Source of the DNA: Callaeas wilsoni | Lineage: Eukaryota > Chordata > Aves > Passeriformes > Callaeidae | NCBI GenBank assembly: GCA_013398955.1 | Contig: VWPU01000905.1 | Span: 1 to 64,000, forward strand | Direction: 5' to 3' | Length of the DNA: 64,000 nt | Shown here: piece after piece, positions 9,916 through 23,800 of the stretch | Layout of the letters: each line of letters begins with the position of its first letter | Position numbering within the stretch: the first letter of the stretch is position 1 | Made by a program: the position numbers and the translations under genes | Notes under the pieces: model-generated | Databases searched by the model: none | What the model saw: only the letters and a program-made list of their open reading frames with translations | Told to the model about the DNA's origin: nothing

Positions 9916-12831
9916 GTGAAAACCTGCTCTATTTAAATGTTCCTGAGTAACTTTCCTTCAGCTTTCCTAATGTACTTCAGTTTTAGCCTGGTAATTTAGC
10001 CTGATGTCTCTATTTTTTTTAAAGCCATTTTGTCTTAGTCTTATTTTAGTACAAGTAACCTATATTCATCCACTTCTTCCCAGTTGCATATTATTTTTTA
10101 AATTTTTTTTCTTATTAAGTATTATCAATTAAGATTACAAGACTTGATGTAGCTTTTCTCTGTATTTTGTATATTGTATTATATTATGAAAGCTAAAATT
10201 TTAAAGAAGAAGAATTTTGCAGAAGACAAGGTAAAGGTGAATGGTATTTGCACAGGCTCCCACATCCCTAATAGAGGTGATTATTAATGTTACCATGTAT
10301 AAGGACTGTCAGTATTCCCTCCTTGAGTAAATAATTAAGTTTGATTATATTCTTGCCTCTTAGCCTGGGATTACTGGTGGATTCATTTACTTCTCTTTCT
10401 ATGAGGGGTCATGTTAGAGCTTGTGCATCCATCTGACACCGAACATGTCAATAAAAACCCCTTAATTACATAAATTGATCTTTTTTTCCACATTAGGTTT
10501 TTTTTTTTTTTTACATTGGTTTGGTTTTTTTATTATTACTATCATGATTCAGTTCCCTTCTCTCTGATTCAGGATTCTGAGTTCTATTTTTAAGAGAGAG
10601 TCTCTGTACATATAGAAAATATTTTTCCTTCCTAAACTGTGTGGTATTCAGACTTCTGTGGTTGTGGACCCTGTTATATGGGACAGAGGATCATAAACCA
10701 ACAAATTATTGAACTTAAAGTGTCTGATAATGGGCTTATTCTTTTACCTTTAGAAATATTTAGAAGAGTCTCTTGAAAAGGTTCGCAGATATTTATGTAG
10801 CACTGAACTAAATGTTAGGAGCAATGCAGTTAGATTAACCCACAAAAGAATTCTTATTATTCCCTAAAGTCCTGGAAAAGACAAACTACCTTTTGGGTTC
10901 CGATTCTGGTAAAAGAAAGCAATCAATTAAAATAAAAAAAAATTTTGAAGGCAAGGCAGAATCAAGTGGTGAAAGGATATGAACTACAGAGGAAATAATA
11001 TGTTTCTGATGATATGGATGGGCAGAAAGATGATTCAATACTGGAGGAATAAGTAGAAGAGGAAGGAACTGTCAACTGATTTGATTTTAGCATTTCTTAA
11101 AATTGCTCAAATACTTTAATTATATGAAAATCTGGCGCGGTACTTGATAAGATGTTCATGCAGAGAAAAAGAAGCCCTGAAGGTTCAAACATAAAAATGA
11201 ACTACCATTTTTACTTTTATTGTGTCATAGTTATAAGGCCTTATCTGTCATAAGAGGAGGCAAAAGCCTGGACAGTGTTAGTGAACCAATGGGTTTGCAA
11301 GTCCTCAGACTAGGTAAATAGAGATAGTTGCTTCTGTAGTTTGTTTCAGACTCACAAAATTCTGGGTATTTTGGTGCAACAGCATTTTGTACTGCTTAGC
11401 TTCTTTTCAGCTGAAGAAGGTCTGTTGCCCTTCAGCAATCTTGGAGGATCACTTGATCAAGGATATTTTCACTTCTTATCCAGAGCAGTGTGAGCAAACA
11501 GCACATGACAAACAGCACAGAAGAGCAGCAGACAGACTGCAAAGCAGATAAACTGTGCAAAGACTGCCCAGTCATCCCTGGAAAATAACAGGTAAGGCAA
11601 GGGAAAAAATTTGGAGAGATAAAATGTGGTTTGGTGACTAGAATGAACAAAAAAAAAATATCAAAGTATGGCAGAATCCTACTAAAATAATCGTGAAAAG
11701 AAGGACAACTGAAAGAAAGAATGAGCAAAACAGAACCCCTAAAACTGTATTGTCTTCAAAACAAAGAATATTAAAGGAGTATAAGAGACATATGTGATAG
11801 AGCAATATAGTAAAAAGTATGTAATAGAGAATCATAAGAAAGCACACCTAACAGAAATCACATGTGAGTACATATAGTAATGTATACTAAACACAGGATA
11901 GGATAAGCTGCCACAGTTACCCCATACTTCTTGATTTATTACATAATCTTTATTTAAGATGCCAATTATACTTCTAAAATGAGCATGCACATATCTTCAT
12001 TGACCTTAGTTACTTGAGCATCCAGCATCTACTCACATTTATATGCAATATGTAGATTCTGGAGACTATAATCAATGTATTTATTTTATAATTTGGCTAG
12101 GTTTGATATTTTTTCTTCCCAAATGAGAATTTAGAATAGAAATATTCAGCATATGAAAGAGGAAATACAGGAAAAAGGAACATATGGAAAGCAGGAAGAT
12201 GTCAAATTCAGATTAAGTTGTCTTTGTCAAGCTAACGATACACTGTGTGTGACTCAGTCACTTGAACATGCTGAATAATTGAGAATCAGGAAATGAACTG
12301 CCTCCTTAATATTATATTTAATAGTATCAGTAATAACGACACCTAATTTCCAGTGGTGGGTGCTTACATGAGTGTATGTGAGCATGTATAAATATTCATG
12401 TATTTCACTCTCACCCATAGACACACACATTTCAATTAAGACACATAGTTTTAAAAAATTACAGAGCCTTTATTTAGCATACAAATGTTTCTTTTGCCTA
12501 ATGAAGTATTTTTATTTTTCTAGGTTGACTTTGCTCACTGTAAAGAAAGGAGCAGTTCCCTAAGCATGTAAAAAGCTATTTGCCCCTCCTAAAATGTTAT
12601 GTTCTGCTTCATTTTGTTCCTTTGGTTCTTACTGAAAATGCGTCCAGATAGATCTATTCTTGAAAAAGCGTCAATATTTCACCAAACAACAACAGCAAAA
12701 ATTCCTCAAAATTCAACTTCTAATTAAGTCTGTTCATTAGCAATTATGTCACATAAGTGTAAGTGGTAGAATATTTTAGGTTACCCTGGCACAAAAAGAT
12801 GTTTCTAAATCAACCTCATGACAGAGTTTGA
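9916..12831. other. AT-rich non-coding stretch
   Basis: No recognised gene or element. A poly-T run lies at about 10497-10513. Minus-strand frames at 11432-11847 encode hydrophobic, aromatic-rich peptides from A-rich plus-strand DNA, the usual chance product. Confidence 0.55.
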
Positions 12832-13035
12832 ATTGTAGAATCATTAAGTTGGAAAAGACCTCTGAGATCATCAAATCCAGTCGTTAACCCAGCACCACTG
12901 TTCTGTTAGTTCTCCACTAAACCACATCCCCACGTCACATTCACAGTTTTTTTGCACATTTCAAAGGATGATTTCACCACTTCCCTTGACAGCCTTTTCC
13001 AAAGCCAGACATAAGTCATCTCTGTGAAAATGTGG
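12832..13035 (-). mobile_element. CR1 LINE, 3' fragment, minus strand
   Basis: Read on the plus strand it shows the reverse complement of a CR1 3' end: 'gtagaatcattaagttggaa', 'agacctctgagatcatcaaa', 'cgttaacccagcaccactg', 'ctccactaaaccacatcccc', 'tttcaccacttcccttgaca', and 'tctctgtgaaaatgtggtgt'. This set differs from the CR1 pieces at 584 and 26658 and matches the subfamily group whose end reads AGGTCTTTTCCAAC on the sense strand. Only about 200 bp of the 3' end remains. Confidence 0.88.
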
Positions 13036-16000
13036 TGTTAACCTCATGCAAAATAGCTTCAGAGACATCAGAGTATAGTTTTAAAGAATATTTATTACAA
13101 AGCCAAATTCGTGTTTAATTTACTATGATTACAGATGAATATACGATAAGTCCATCTATTCCACATGAAACCAAGAATATAATCTGGCCTGTAGTGTTAA
13201 TATTGTCTCACCGCAAATGGAATATTTAAACATAAATCAACCACTGAACAAACACAAATTTTGAGCTGGACCTAAATCTAAAAAGAAAAGCTTATTCAAT
13301 ATAATACTAAGAATTTCACAGTGATTAGCTTGAATGTTGAACCTTACTTTTAGCTAATCTCCTTGTCTTTAAAAAGGGGCATATTGCAAATACAATTTTA
13401 AATATTTTATGCCTGTATAGAGAAAGGTTAATATTGATCCATAAGACTTTAAGTCTGTATTTCTCATGCAGAGGCTTTTCCTTTGATGTAGATTCACAAA
13501 CTAATCACCTTAATATTGCAGTGAGAATGCCTTTCCTAATACTTACTTTTAGGGGTCTCAGGAGTCTATTTGTATGGGCCTGGTTCTCATGCTAGGTGCT
13601 TGACACTTTTAGAGTTAGAGCAATAATATGGCTTTATTCTTTTTCAGCTTTTAAAAATTAATACCACATCTTTAAACATTCTGATTGTATAATTTCTCAT
13701 ATTTAGGATGTGCTGTAGACCAGGTTGTACAGATGCAGCCAGGATGAATGTTAGGTGTGCCCTCAGGCTGACTAGTTAATCTAGTTAAAAACCTGTTTCA
13801 AAAGGAGTGTCTGAACCCTGATGTATATTGCAGAAAAATATTTCTTTTTTATTGTGCTGCTTTTGGGTATATCACACTGGGAAGACTCTGGGTGATATGT
13901 TGAGACTGGTGTTTGATGAATCATAAAAACTGGGCTGAAATGTTTTAGAAAAATGGTGCATTCAATATATTTTATGTCTTTTTATAACTCACACACTATC
14001 TGCAGGTGTATTTTCACATTAAACTAACATTTAATGACCATGGAAGCAGAATTCCTGATTTGTTCCAGTAAATAACTGCTTTAATACACCTGACAGCTAA
14101 TCTTTACATTCTTTTCTCCTCTGTTTTCCCTCAACTTTCTGCTGTGGTAGACCTTCAAAGTAGAAAGGCTCTTGTTTAGCAGCTTTTTTAAATTGCTCAA
14201 TGTCTCATACTCAGAGCAAATCAGTGCAGGACACTTTCACAGAGTATTATCTCATGGACAGAGGCAGCTCTACTCCCATTAATTTAAATACAGTCCTGAG
14301 ATGCTACCTTTTGATTTTAAAAAGATTAAGTTTAGTTTTTTCTGTTTTGACATACAGTGGATAATTAATATTATCTTCTGGTTAATGTGTCTGGATGGTG
14401 TTCAATGGACGAAGAAGCAGAGTTGAATTTCTGAGTACTGTTCATGTTGAAATCAGCTAATGATGAAACTAACTATAAAAACTTTAGTATTTAAACACAT
14501 TTTCTATCAAAAATTGTAGATAAAATACAATATTTTAAAATCATATCTTAAATATTTTTATATGCCAGAATTAAGGTAGCTTATTAGCGTTTTCATATTT
14601 TGAAATATGAAATTTAATTTAAATAATTTTTTGGCATCTTATTGTGTACAATATTAGAATATTTTACGGGTTTTGATACTACTCTTGCTGCTTCAGAGTT
14701 AAGAGGGAATCTAGTTTAGCAAATTAATTAGGACAGGCCCGCTTACTTCAATGTAGCAAAACTCTGCAGAAGATTTTAAAACTTCAAATATTTTCAAGCC
14801 TTCTTTTTGGCAATCGCCACTATGTTGATTGGCCTTAAATATGGGTATTGTGGAACAGGTGCATAAAATATTATCCCCACTCTATCTTAGGAAAAACAGA
14901 CACAGCTATAAGAAGGGCAAGTTTTGCAAAATCTCAATTGCTTGTGAAAAAATATGAATTTTTTTCAATATATTTATTCTTCTATATTCATATTTGCATG
15001 CTGAAATGCAAAAAAAATCTTTGCACAAACAATGTGCTCTAGGTCTTTTTGTAGGTAAACTCTCATTTTCAGCTAAGAAGACAAATAGAATCCACAGGAT
15101 CTACTGAAGTTCCAACTAATCATTAGAAGAAATATTTTGGCTATTATTGAACTACATGAACAAGCTATTTAGCTGTTACAAATATTTTTCACTCAGTTGT
15201 CCAAAAGTTTTTAGTGCCCCACTCAAGTACATTTACTTAGAAGATGTTTATTAGACAACCTAATATAAAGTGCAAAGATTACAGATAATTTATAACTTCT
15301 CTTTCCCTAAAGCTATTTGTAAAAACTTGAATGATTGATAAAGTTTGATTGAAATCTTTTTATGACTAAGATGGCTCTGAACTTTAAAAGAAGTTTTTAT
15401 GGATAGTGAATATAATTTTTTTATAACACCTATATATCATATATTAAAAACAATCCCTTGGGAAACTGGTCCTTGAGTGAAGCACAAGTAGATAGAAGTC
15501 TTTCAAGGAAATGTGGTGTTTATTTTTGTTTTCTGAGTTTTGATTGTTTTATATAACATTCCTGGCTTTTAAAAATGTAAACGTGTTGCACAATACTCAA
15601 AATAGCTCAAAACTAATTTATTTGTTTATTTATATATTTCACACTTTTATGTATAAAACATAGTTTTTTAATGCTGGATACATTTTAAATATATTCACTG
15701 TTTTAAAAATTGTGTGTTCTATTACTGCTGAGATTTCTTACACTCTTATAACATTTTGACATGGAAAAAAATGTTTTGTTTTATATATTGGTAAGCAAGT
15801 CATCACAAATAATGTAGCAGAAGTGAGCACAGCTCAAGATAATTCTAAAACAAGTTTTCCTAGTTCAATTTGTGTCATATAACATCAAATTATTTGTGGG
15901 TTTTAAAACACATAAAAATTATATAATTTACAGTGGGTAGGATTTATAAAGGTAGATAGAGAGAGATACAGATATGAAAATTTAAATTTCTGAGAGCAGA

Positions 16001-17309
16001 AATTCTTATCTTTTTCAGTTAGTTTCCAGATTGACATGATATTAAGATTACCCAAGGTGCCAAACCCAAGACTTTGAAAGAAAAAAATTGGTAAAATAGA
16101 AAGACTGGTATTTAATATATTCAGCATATAAGCTACAATTTAATTTCAATTCTTCATGTAAATACTTTCAGCAAGGGATTTTTGTAAAAAAGATCTCCAG
16201 TGCCTGACTTTAATTCACTCAAAAAATGCAACTATTTAATAAAAATTTTAATATCATAGAAGTAAAAATTGGGTCAACCTAAATACCTTGTTTGGTATTG
16301 ATATGAATGCCACAGTGCCATGTATTGCATGCAGCAGGAAAGAAAGGCACAATGAGTGCTAAGCATGAACTTGAACTGCCCATGGACATTAATAATACAT
16401 GGGGAAGAGTGCTTACCCAGACATTCAAAGAATTGCAGTCACGGCCTTGTGCTGCTCTTACAGAATAATGTATCAGAATTACAGCTGCTACCTGTTCCCT
16501 GCAGCATAGTCTTTATTCATGTTGTAACCATGAAACAAGGGTAGGACCCCTGCTTTCCTAGCTAACCCTAGGAGAAAATTCATTCCTGGACAACTCTACC
16601 AATTCTGATTTTGATTTAAAAAACACATGTTTTCATGCCAAGCAGAAGATAGTTATGGAAAGATCTTGCTATAAAATCCACTACAGTGCTTTATTTCATG
16701 AAGTGTTTATGTATTACTTTTGTATGGATGCAAAGCAAATTATGAACTACAGTTGTGCTTTATTAAAGATTTATGGAAAATGAAGTAAAAGCTGACTTCT
16801 TGGGCTTCTTGTAATCAATATTATTACACATACATTAATATTACATTATAAATGTTACATTATTCATAATGAAACAACTACCATGACTCAAGAATTCATG
16901 ACATATGTTCATATTCAAGTATGAACATGTGAAAGTGCTTGTTTACATTCAGGACGTTCTTGGATCTATTCATTGGTATTTAAGGGAGACAGAAAGTATA
17001 TGGCAAACTATTCCAATCTGATTGCCCAGGACATTGAAATGTTACAAACATCTGTTAAATTAATGGCAATGGTTGTTTCAGGACCCAAATCCATGTTAGA
17101 ATGGAAGAAAAAAAGTCCTTTAATTTTTCAAGAGCTGTGTGACAGGAGACATTACTCCTAGTTTCCATGAGGTTGTCTAATTGGAGCATTTTGCATTAAA
17201 AAAAAATTAATAAGTAATGTTTTAAAATATTTTTTTGGTAATGTTTCCAGTTGCCTTTATTTTTGTGTTTGTGTCAAAAAGACCAGAATAAACAGTTATG
17301 CATAACTAC
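13036..17309. other. AT-rich non-coding stretch
   Basis: Very AT-rich with no gene, RNA or repeat family recognised. It contains a perfect 10-bp AT inverted repeat (14591-14612, 2-base spacer). Open frames at 14848, 15903, 16356 and 16973 are 62-74 codons and unremarkable. Confidence 0.55.
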
Positions 17310-17850
17310 TCTGCTCTCATGAGACCCCACCTGGAATGCTGCATCCAGTTCTGGGGTCCCCAGCACAGGAAGGACATGGATTTATTGGAGTGAGTACAGA
17401 CAAGGCCACCAAGATGATTAGAGGGATGGAGCACCTCTTCCAAGAGGAGAGGTGAACAGAATTGGAATTGTTCAGCCTAGAAAAGAAAAGGCTTTAGGGT
17501 GACCTAATTGCGGCCTTCCAGTATCTGAAGAGAGCCTACAAGAAAGATGGAGAGACTCTTCACAAGAGCATGTAGTGGTGGGACAAGGGGGAGTGGCTTC
17601 AAACTGAAAGGACATCAATTTAGATAGATTAAATATTAGGAGGAAATTCTTACTGTGAAGGTCAACTGGAACAGGTTGCCCAGGAAAGCTGAGGATGCCC
17701 CATTTCTGGAAGTGTTTAAGACCAGGATGGATGGAGCTCTGAGCAATCTGGTCTAGTGGAAGATGTCTCTGCCCATGGCAATGAGGTTGGGACCAGAAAT
17801 CTTCAAGGTTGCTTCCAATAAACACTGTTTCATGATTCTATGAAATCATA
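17310..17850 (+). mobile_element. CR1 LINE, 3' half-kilobase, plus strand
   Basis: Diagnostic blocks in order are 'catgagaccccacctggaat', 'tctggggtccccagcacagg', 'aaggacatggatttattgga', 'ttcagcctagaaaagaaaag', 'tctgaagagagcctacaaga', 'ggaggaaattcttactgtga', and 'tggaacaggttgcccagg'. It ends with 'ttccaataaacactgtttca' and a terminal 'catgattctatgaaatcat'. It covers the ORF2 C-terminus and 3' UTR; the frame is broken by indels and stops. The 117-codon frame on the opposite strand is only an antisense shadow. Confidence 0.93.
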
Positions 17851-20800
17851 AAACACAATAAAGTACAATGAACACAAATGGATTAACATGACTCGGTCCA
17901 GCACAATGTACTTGGTACCTTTGTCAAAGCATAAACTCCATTTCACATTAATATTAGTGATCTGACACTAGATAGAAAGTATAAAAAGTCTGTGAGTAAT
18001 GAAAATGTTAAATGAATACAGGAATGTTAGCGGTTTTTTTTAAAAACATTGATGCTTTTAAAATAATATAATCATAATATAATCTGCGTTTTGCAATCAT
18101 CAAATTGCTTTACAAATTACAAACTTATTACCCCATTACACTGAAGAATCAGAGCTCTCAACTGGGGAAATAAAACATGTTCCAACTCTTATTAATGTAA
18201 GAGATTAAAAATGTGTATTGGAAGCTCAGCTGTGTGCAAGGAGCCCGTGAGACATAAACTGCCTCAGACTATTTCATTCGTAGATGTTGATGGATTTGTC
18301 AGGGAATTAGATATTTCTTATTATTTCAAGGGATGAGGAAAAAAACCCCAAAACTGCAAGAGACACTGATTCTATCTTTATGCCCATTATGAGAAGTGGA
18401 CAGTTCCTTCAGATAAAACGAAATATCTACTGCCAGTTTTCATTGTCCACTAGATTTTCAAACCAATACTTGGATGTGTTCTTCAAATTTGTCACTTGTG
18501 TCTTGGAAGATGTCCTGGTAGGTGTTCACAACGCTGCAGCTTCATCCTCTTCAAAATCTGTCATTAGAAAACACTTTTGCCATCACATCTATAGGAGTAA
18601 GTTAGTACCCATGGAGAGTCTCCCTCTTTCATGGGTAATTTCTATCACCCAGTCCTAGAGTGTTCAGGTTCACAAGCGTAAGCTTCTATCACTCCATTTT
18701 CAGAGAATTTACCCGAACCTGCCCATTGCTCTCCATTTTCCTTCAATCAAGGAGGGATTTTCTTGGACTGCTTTGCAGATGTCTTCAGTATTTATGGAAA
18801 CAAACATGAGAGAACCCAAAGAGCAAGGATTCCTGTCACAGCTAGATAAATCAGGAAAATAAGGACTGCATCTGAAGAGAACAGCAGCAAAGGGTATGAG
18901 AAAGCTGACTGATGATGGGACCAGTGTTCCGGTTCTCAAACACTCATGAAGATAGGTAAGGAGTTTCTGAATTGTTGGACTTGAGTCTCTGTTGTAACTG
19001 TTGAACTCAAGATAAAGCATTTCACAGAAAGATGTAATTGTGTTAAAACTGTTCAGCAATGCATATTTTCAACATGAGTCACAATAACGCAAATATGAGA
19101 GAGAGAGATGGAAGATACTCTCAGAGACATAAATATTGCCAGAGAATTTAGATGTGCTTCCTTGAGTTTTTTTGTTATGGCAAGCATAACACCATTGTCA
19201 TGGGAACCTGTAAACTCTGTCAGAAAAAGATGCTTAAACCAGAAGTTCATTTCAATGGGATTTAGACAGGAACTGCTGTCTACTCTAATTTTCTTTCAGC
19301 AATTTGGGTCTTCAAAGCATAATTTTTACACATTAATTAATTTTCTTTGGAGACTTTAGTTTTTAAGTACATTAAATATGTAAAATTAAATTACAGCTGT
19401 TGTTCAAAAGTTAGGCCAGCAGCTGAGTTGTGTTCCATTATGTTTCTTCATTGTACCGAAAGGTTGCATGCTCTGTTAGCAGAATAATACTCTTGAAGGC
19501 TGAAGGTTTGGCCATTTTTGGCAGCTGTGTTCCAGCTATGATTCCTCAGCTGAATGTTTGACTATTCCCTGCCTATCACTTCTCCATGTATTGCAACTTC
19601 ATGCCATTTCAATGTGATGAGTGTATATTTCTTTCATTTTTATGTACACCTGGTTTTGCATGTTGTTTTTGGTTTTTCCTTTTTAAATGTCTCTTTTTCA
19701 CATGACACTTCATTCCATTTATTTTACTGTCTTCAGCTGTACCATTCCAAATGAACCCTTCAGATATTGAAATCAAGAAAAACATTCTGAATTAAATCTC
19801 TCTCATATTACAGATAGCATTGATTAGCCTTTAGCACCATAAGTCACTCACTACATATTCTTAGGCCATGCCTGTGTTTTTAACAAATAAGTGCTCCTAA
19901 AAAGCTAAATGTTCAGTTTCTGGAGGATTAGTACCTGGGGACAAATCTTTTCTGCATCATTTGAAATGAAGCTGTAGTGGTGCATATATGATTTGGCTAT
20001 CAGATATAAATCAAAGTGTCCAGACACTTTGGTTTCAGGAGCTGAAAACAAAGTGATTGAATTCTGCTTTTATAATCTTAGTAGCCCCAAAATATAAAAG
20101 AGTATATTCCTATGGTAATAATGGTACTAATTAGTGCACTTGTCGCTGTGGTTGGTTTTTTTCACCATTTTAATACAGCTTGTATGATGCCTTTGCCTTT
20201 GTGATATTTATTTGAAACAAGGGTGGTGTATGTTTGAAATTTCTTAGTGTGGCAATCAGTGTACTGAAGGCAGGACTTCTCTATAACAAAATAATTACTG
20301 AAGGTAGAAATTAAAGACAAGCAAAGAGGTTGTATAAAAAATAGCACTGAGAGACACGGGATGTAATAGTCACTTTTGCATAAAAAATATGTTTTATGAT
20401 ATAAAGTTGTTGCTTTGAAATTTGTAACTTCAATAAGTCATCTGATTATAATCAGAAGAGTTTCTTTGGTCAGAATATATTAATTATAAAGTTGTTTCCA
20501 AGACAGGTTGCAGGATTCATGCATTGCATTGAAAACTGAGATAGCATTGAGGAGACTTTAAAAAAAAAAGTATTTTAGCAAAAATAATGTATGGACAACC
20601 GAAAACTCATGCACAAATTTAATGAGGAATTTTAAAAGTATGAATTTCAAAATAAGAGATTCTGAAAGGATAGGTTACTAATTTATTTTGCAGGATTTGT
20701 ACACTGATTTATTTCATTAACTCACCTCCTGTGGAAGGCATTTGCTAAACAATTAATTTTGACTTTGAAGAAAAACAGCATAACATTAATGGTTTATAAA

Positions 20801-23800
20801 TTAGAAGCCTCACCATGGCAACCTAAAACAGGAATCAGTTCTTCAGAACTGTCAGAGCTCCTGCAGCTGCTGTTGTTGCTCAAGAGAAACATGCTGTCTC
20901 AACTTACTGTGCTTTTGGACTTATTTCTGAAGGTCAGACCACAGTTTTTAGGATCACAGTTAAGGTTCTTTCCTCTTAAAAAGAAGGGAATTAGTTGCTA
21001 TTCCCATGAGGGGACAAAAAAAATTCCAATATATGTTACTGCTATTGGAGTTGGAGTTATAATATGAAAAATAATTAGAGTATAAAATTCAGCACCTTGG
21101 GAGATGGTAAAGAACTGGCAAAATTTCAACAAGTAGTTAGAAAAAAATTAGAACTTTTGGTCATACCTTGCTTCTTTGCAACAGGAGCAATTTACCAGCT
21201 GTGGCCTAGCAGAGAGGTAGCAGTGATAGCTCCAAAAACAAGAGAAAAGGACTCTGGGTTCATTAAAAAAACTGTACAGGTATGTGATGCATTGCCATGC
21301 AGGCTGGATGGCAGATGAAGCTTAAAGAAATCAAACTGAACAAATTGTTGAATGACAAGAAAACATAAGAAGAGAGATTTTTGTTTGTTTTTTTTAAGGA
21401 TATTGGTGCTGGTAGTCAAGCTTTAGAGGAAAATTAACTATAGAAATATAATTATAAATATCTGCTCAAAAATAACCCAAAAATGGTCACTGTTAAACAA
21501 AATAATTGCATTTCCCCCTACGTAGTATTCTCTGTGGGGTTTTTTATGCAGGTGCAACACAGGGAGTGTTCGTAGACATGAGATCAGTGCTCCCAATCAG
21601 GTAACTGCATATCTCAGTCATATCAATCAACAGAGTGGAAGCCAGCTTGAAAAAGGACATATTTGGAAAAAAACCTCCAAACTATTTCTATCACTTGGAG
21701 GATTTATCACTGATGAATGTAGATATTCCAGATGATAGTCGATAAATACATTTGTAAAGAAAAAAAAGAGAGTAAAGAGAGTAAATGTAAAATTAGTTTT
21801 CTCCTTTTATTTATAGGCAGTTGAAGTATCTACCTGTGTAGAAAGAATGTCTTGTTCAATGTCAGAAGCGAAACCTGTGACATTTCCAGAGATGAAATCT
21901 TGATTTTATGTGTCACGCTACAACTTCAAATAAAAGACCCATAAAGTTCTGTAAATATGAAATTTCTTTAATACTGGAAAGACTTTCAAGTTTTAGTATT
22001 TTTAAAGACAGTTTTAGAAACAGGGTTTCTTAGATTCCATGGTTAAAAAGGTTGGTTGAAAAAAATCAGCTGATTTACAAATTTCTTCAGAAAGGGCCAA
22101 GAGTGTGCTGTAAAAGAGGTGTAATTTACAACACTCTGTAGCCACTTTTCTTCATGTCACTCAAAATTTCCTCCTGCCCCCATTTTGCTTTACATCTTGC
22201 AATAGCAGCCAGGAAGGGAAATGAACTTCCAAATTTATCTGACTTTGTAGTTGCACTAGATTCAAGTGACTCCAGGGATTTGATGTGCTATGTTGATTAC
22301 AGTCACATCAAAAAGAGAATAAGACTCAGAGGGAAAAATGTTGTTTCTTTCACAGAACCTATGTAACTTACTGTATAAATCAGAATAGGCATACAGAAAT
22401 TGTTTTGCTATATAATTATATTGCATTGCTATTATATCTGTTTGACAAAAGCTGGAAATAAACTGCAATTGTAACAAATAATTTCAGTGAAATAAGGTTA
22501 GTAACTACATCCTTATTTCACCTTTTCTGAAACAGAATAAATTCTGTGGGTTGAGGGTAATACAGCTGCAATCTATGATTCTTTTAAAGTTTCAGAATAA
22601 CTTGCTCTGCAGGAGCTCAGGAATCCCAGTTTTTTATGTATTTTCTTTGGACATATTGTAGAGGACAAATAAATGTATTTATGGCCCGCAATGTTTGTAA
22701 TAGGCATATTGGAACATGCCAATAGCTCACCAAGAGATTAAAACAAGACTTTTGATATGGTAAGAAATTTTTCTATTTATTTAACACTGACAAATTGTAT
22801 GATACCTTCAATAATGGAGAGGAAAAGTGGTACAATGCAGCAGATGCTAAATGCTGTGACTGTTCTAGATTTTGGGTAGCTTCTATGAAAGTCTAGATTG
22901 AAGAGTAACCTGTGTTTCAACTTCAGTACAACAGTGTCAAAATGCTATCCAGCAGTCTTTGGAATCCCTATAATGAAGTATGTTTTAATTTCCTGCAATG
23001 TTTTCCTATTTCCAGTAGTAAAATCCAATCCCACCACTGGGTAATATTCTATTTTTAAGGTTTATAACTGAAGAGATAAAGAGAAATATTTGTAAATTTC
23101 AGAAACACCTTGAAATTTACAGGTTGCAAAATATTTGGTTTATAATTTTGAATTACAAGGTGTCGCAAGTGAAGATTTATGAGCTATTCTCAAAAAGTCC
23201 ATGAAGAAATTCATGACTGGAATATCTGTGTTAACTTGCTTGATTTGTCAGGACTAGTTATATTACTAAAATTATCAAATAGATCAACAAGTGAAGCTAA
23301 TGCTTTTTCGTTTGTGCAATTAAAAAATTAGTTCCCGTAACTAAGGAGATTATGAGAGTCTTCCATTGCACTTGCTTATATCTTTTCCAGTCTTTCAGTT
23401 TTATGCCCTTGTTGTTTGGTATGTGTATGTCTGTGTACATTTACATATGTATATGCATATAGATATATATATATGAAGAAATTATTATATAGACCCTCTC
23501 TCCCTTCTCTTCGTCCTGAAATATCTAGGAATTATTTTTAATTTGGAATCATAATAGTGTTGCTTTATTCAATCAACTTCTAACTTTGTATTCCGGGATG
23601 GGTATATTTTGTGACTCAGGGAATTTCTACATGGAATTTCTCTCTTTAACTCTTGAAAATGGTCTGCTTTCAAAAATGTTCTTGTCATCACAGATATGCC
23701 TGATATGAATACTTAGGCAGCAAATCTTAATGATTTCAATGTCACAAATAAAATTAAATACGGGTGCTATGAGGAAATACAATATTGTGGTAATCCCATC

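Noticed and set aside
14591..14612. Perfect 10-bp inverted repeat, TTTCATATTT-TG-AAATATGAAA
   Set aside because: All but two of its pairs are A-T; across all loop sizes such a palindrome is not surprising in DNA this AT-rich.
17472..17825. 117-codon minus-strand frame
   Set aside because: It is the antisense image of a plus-strand CR1 fragment.
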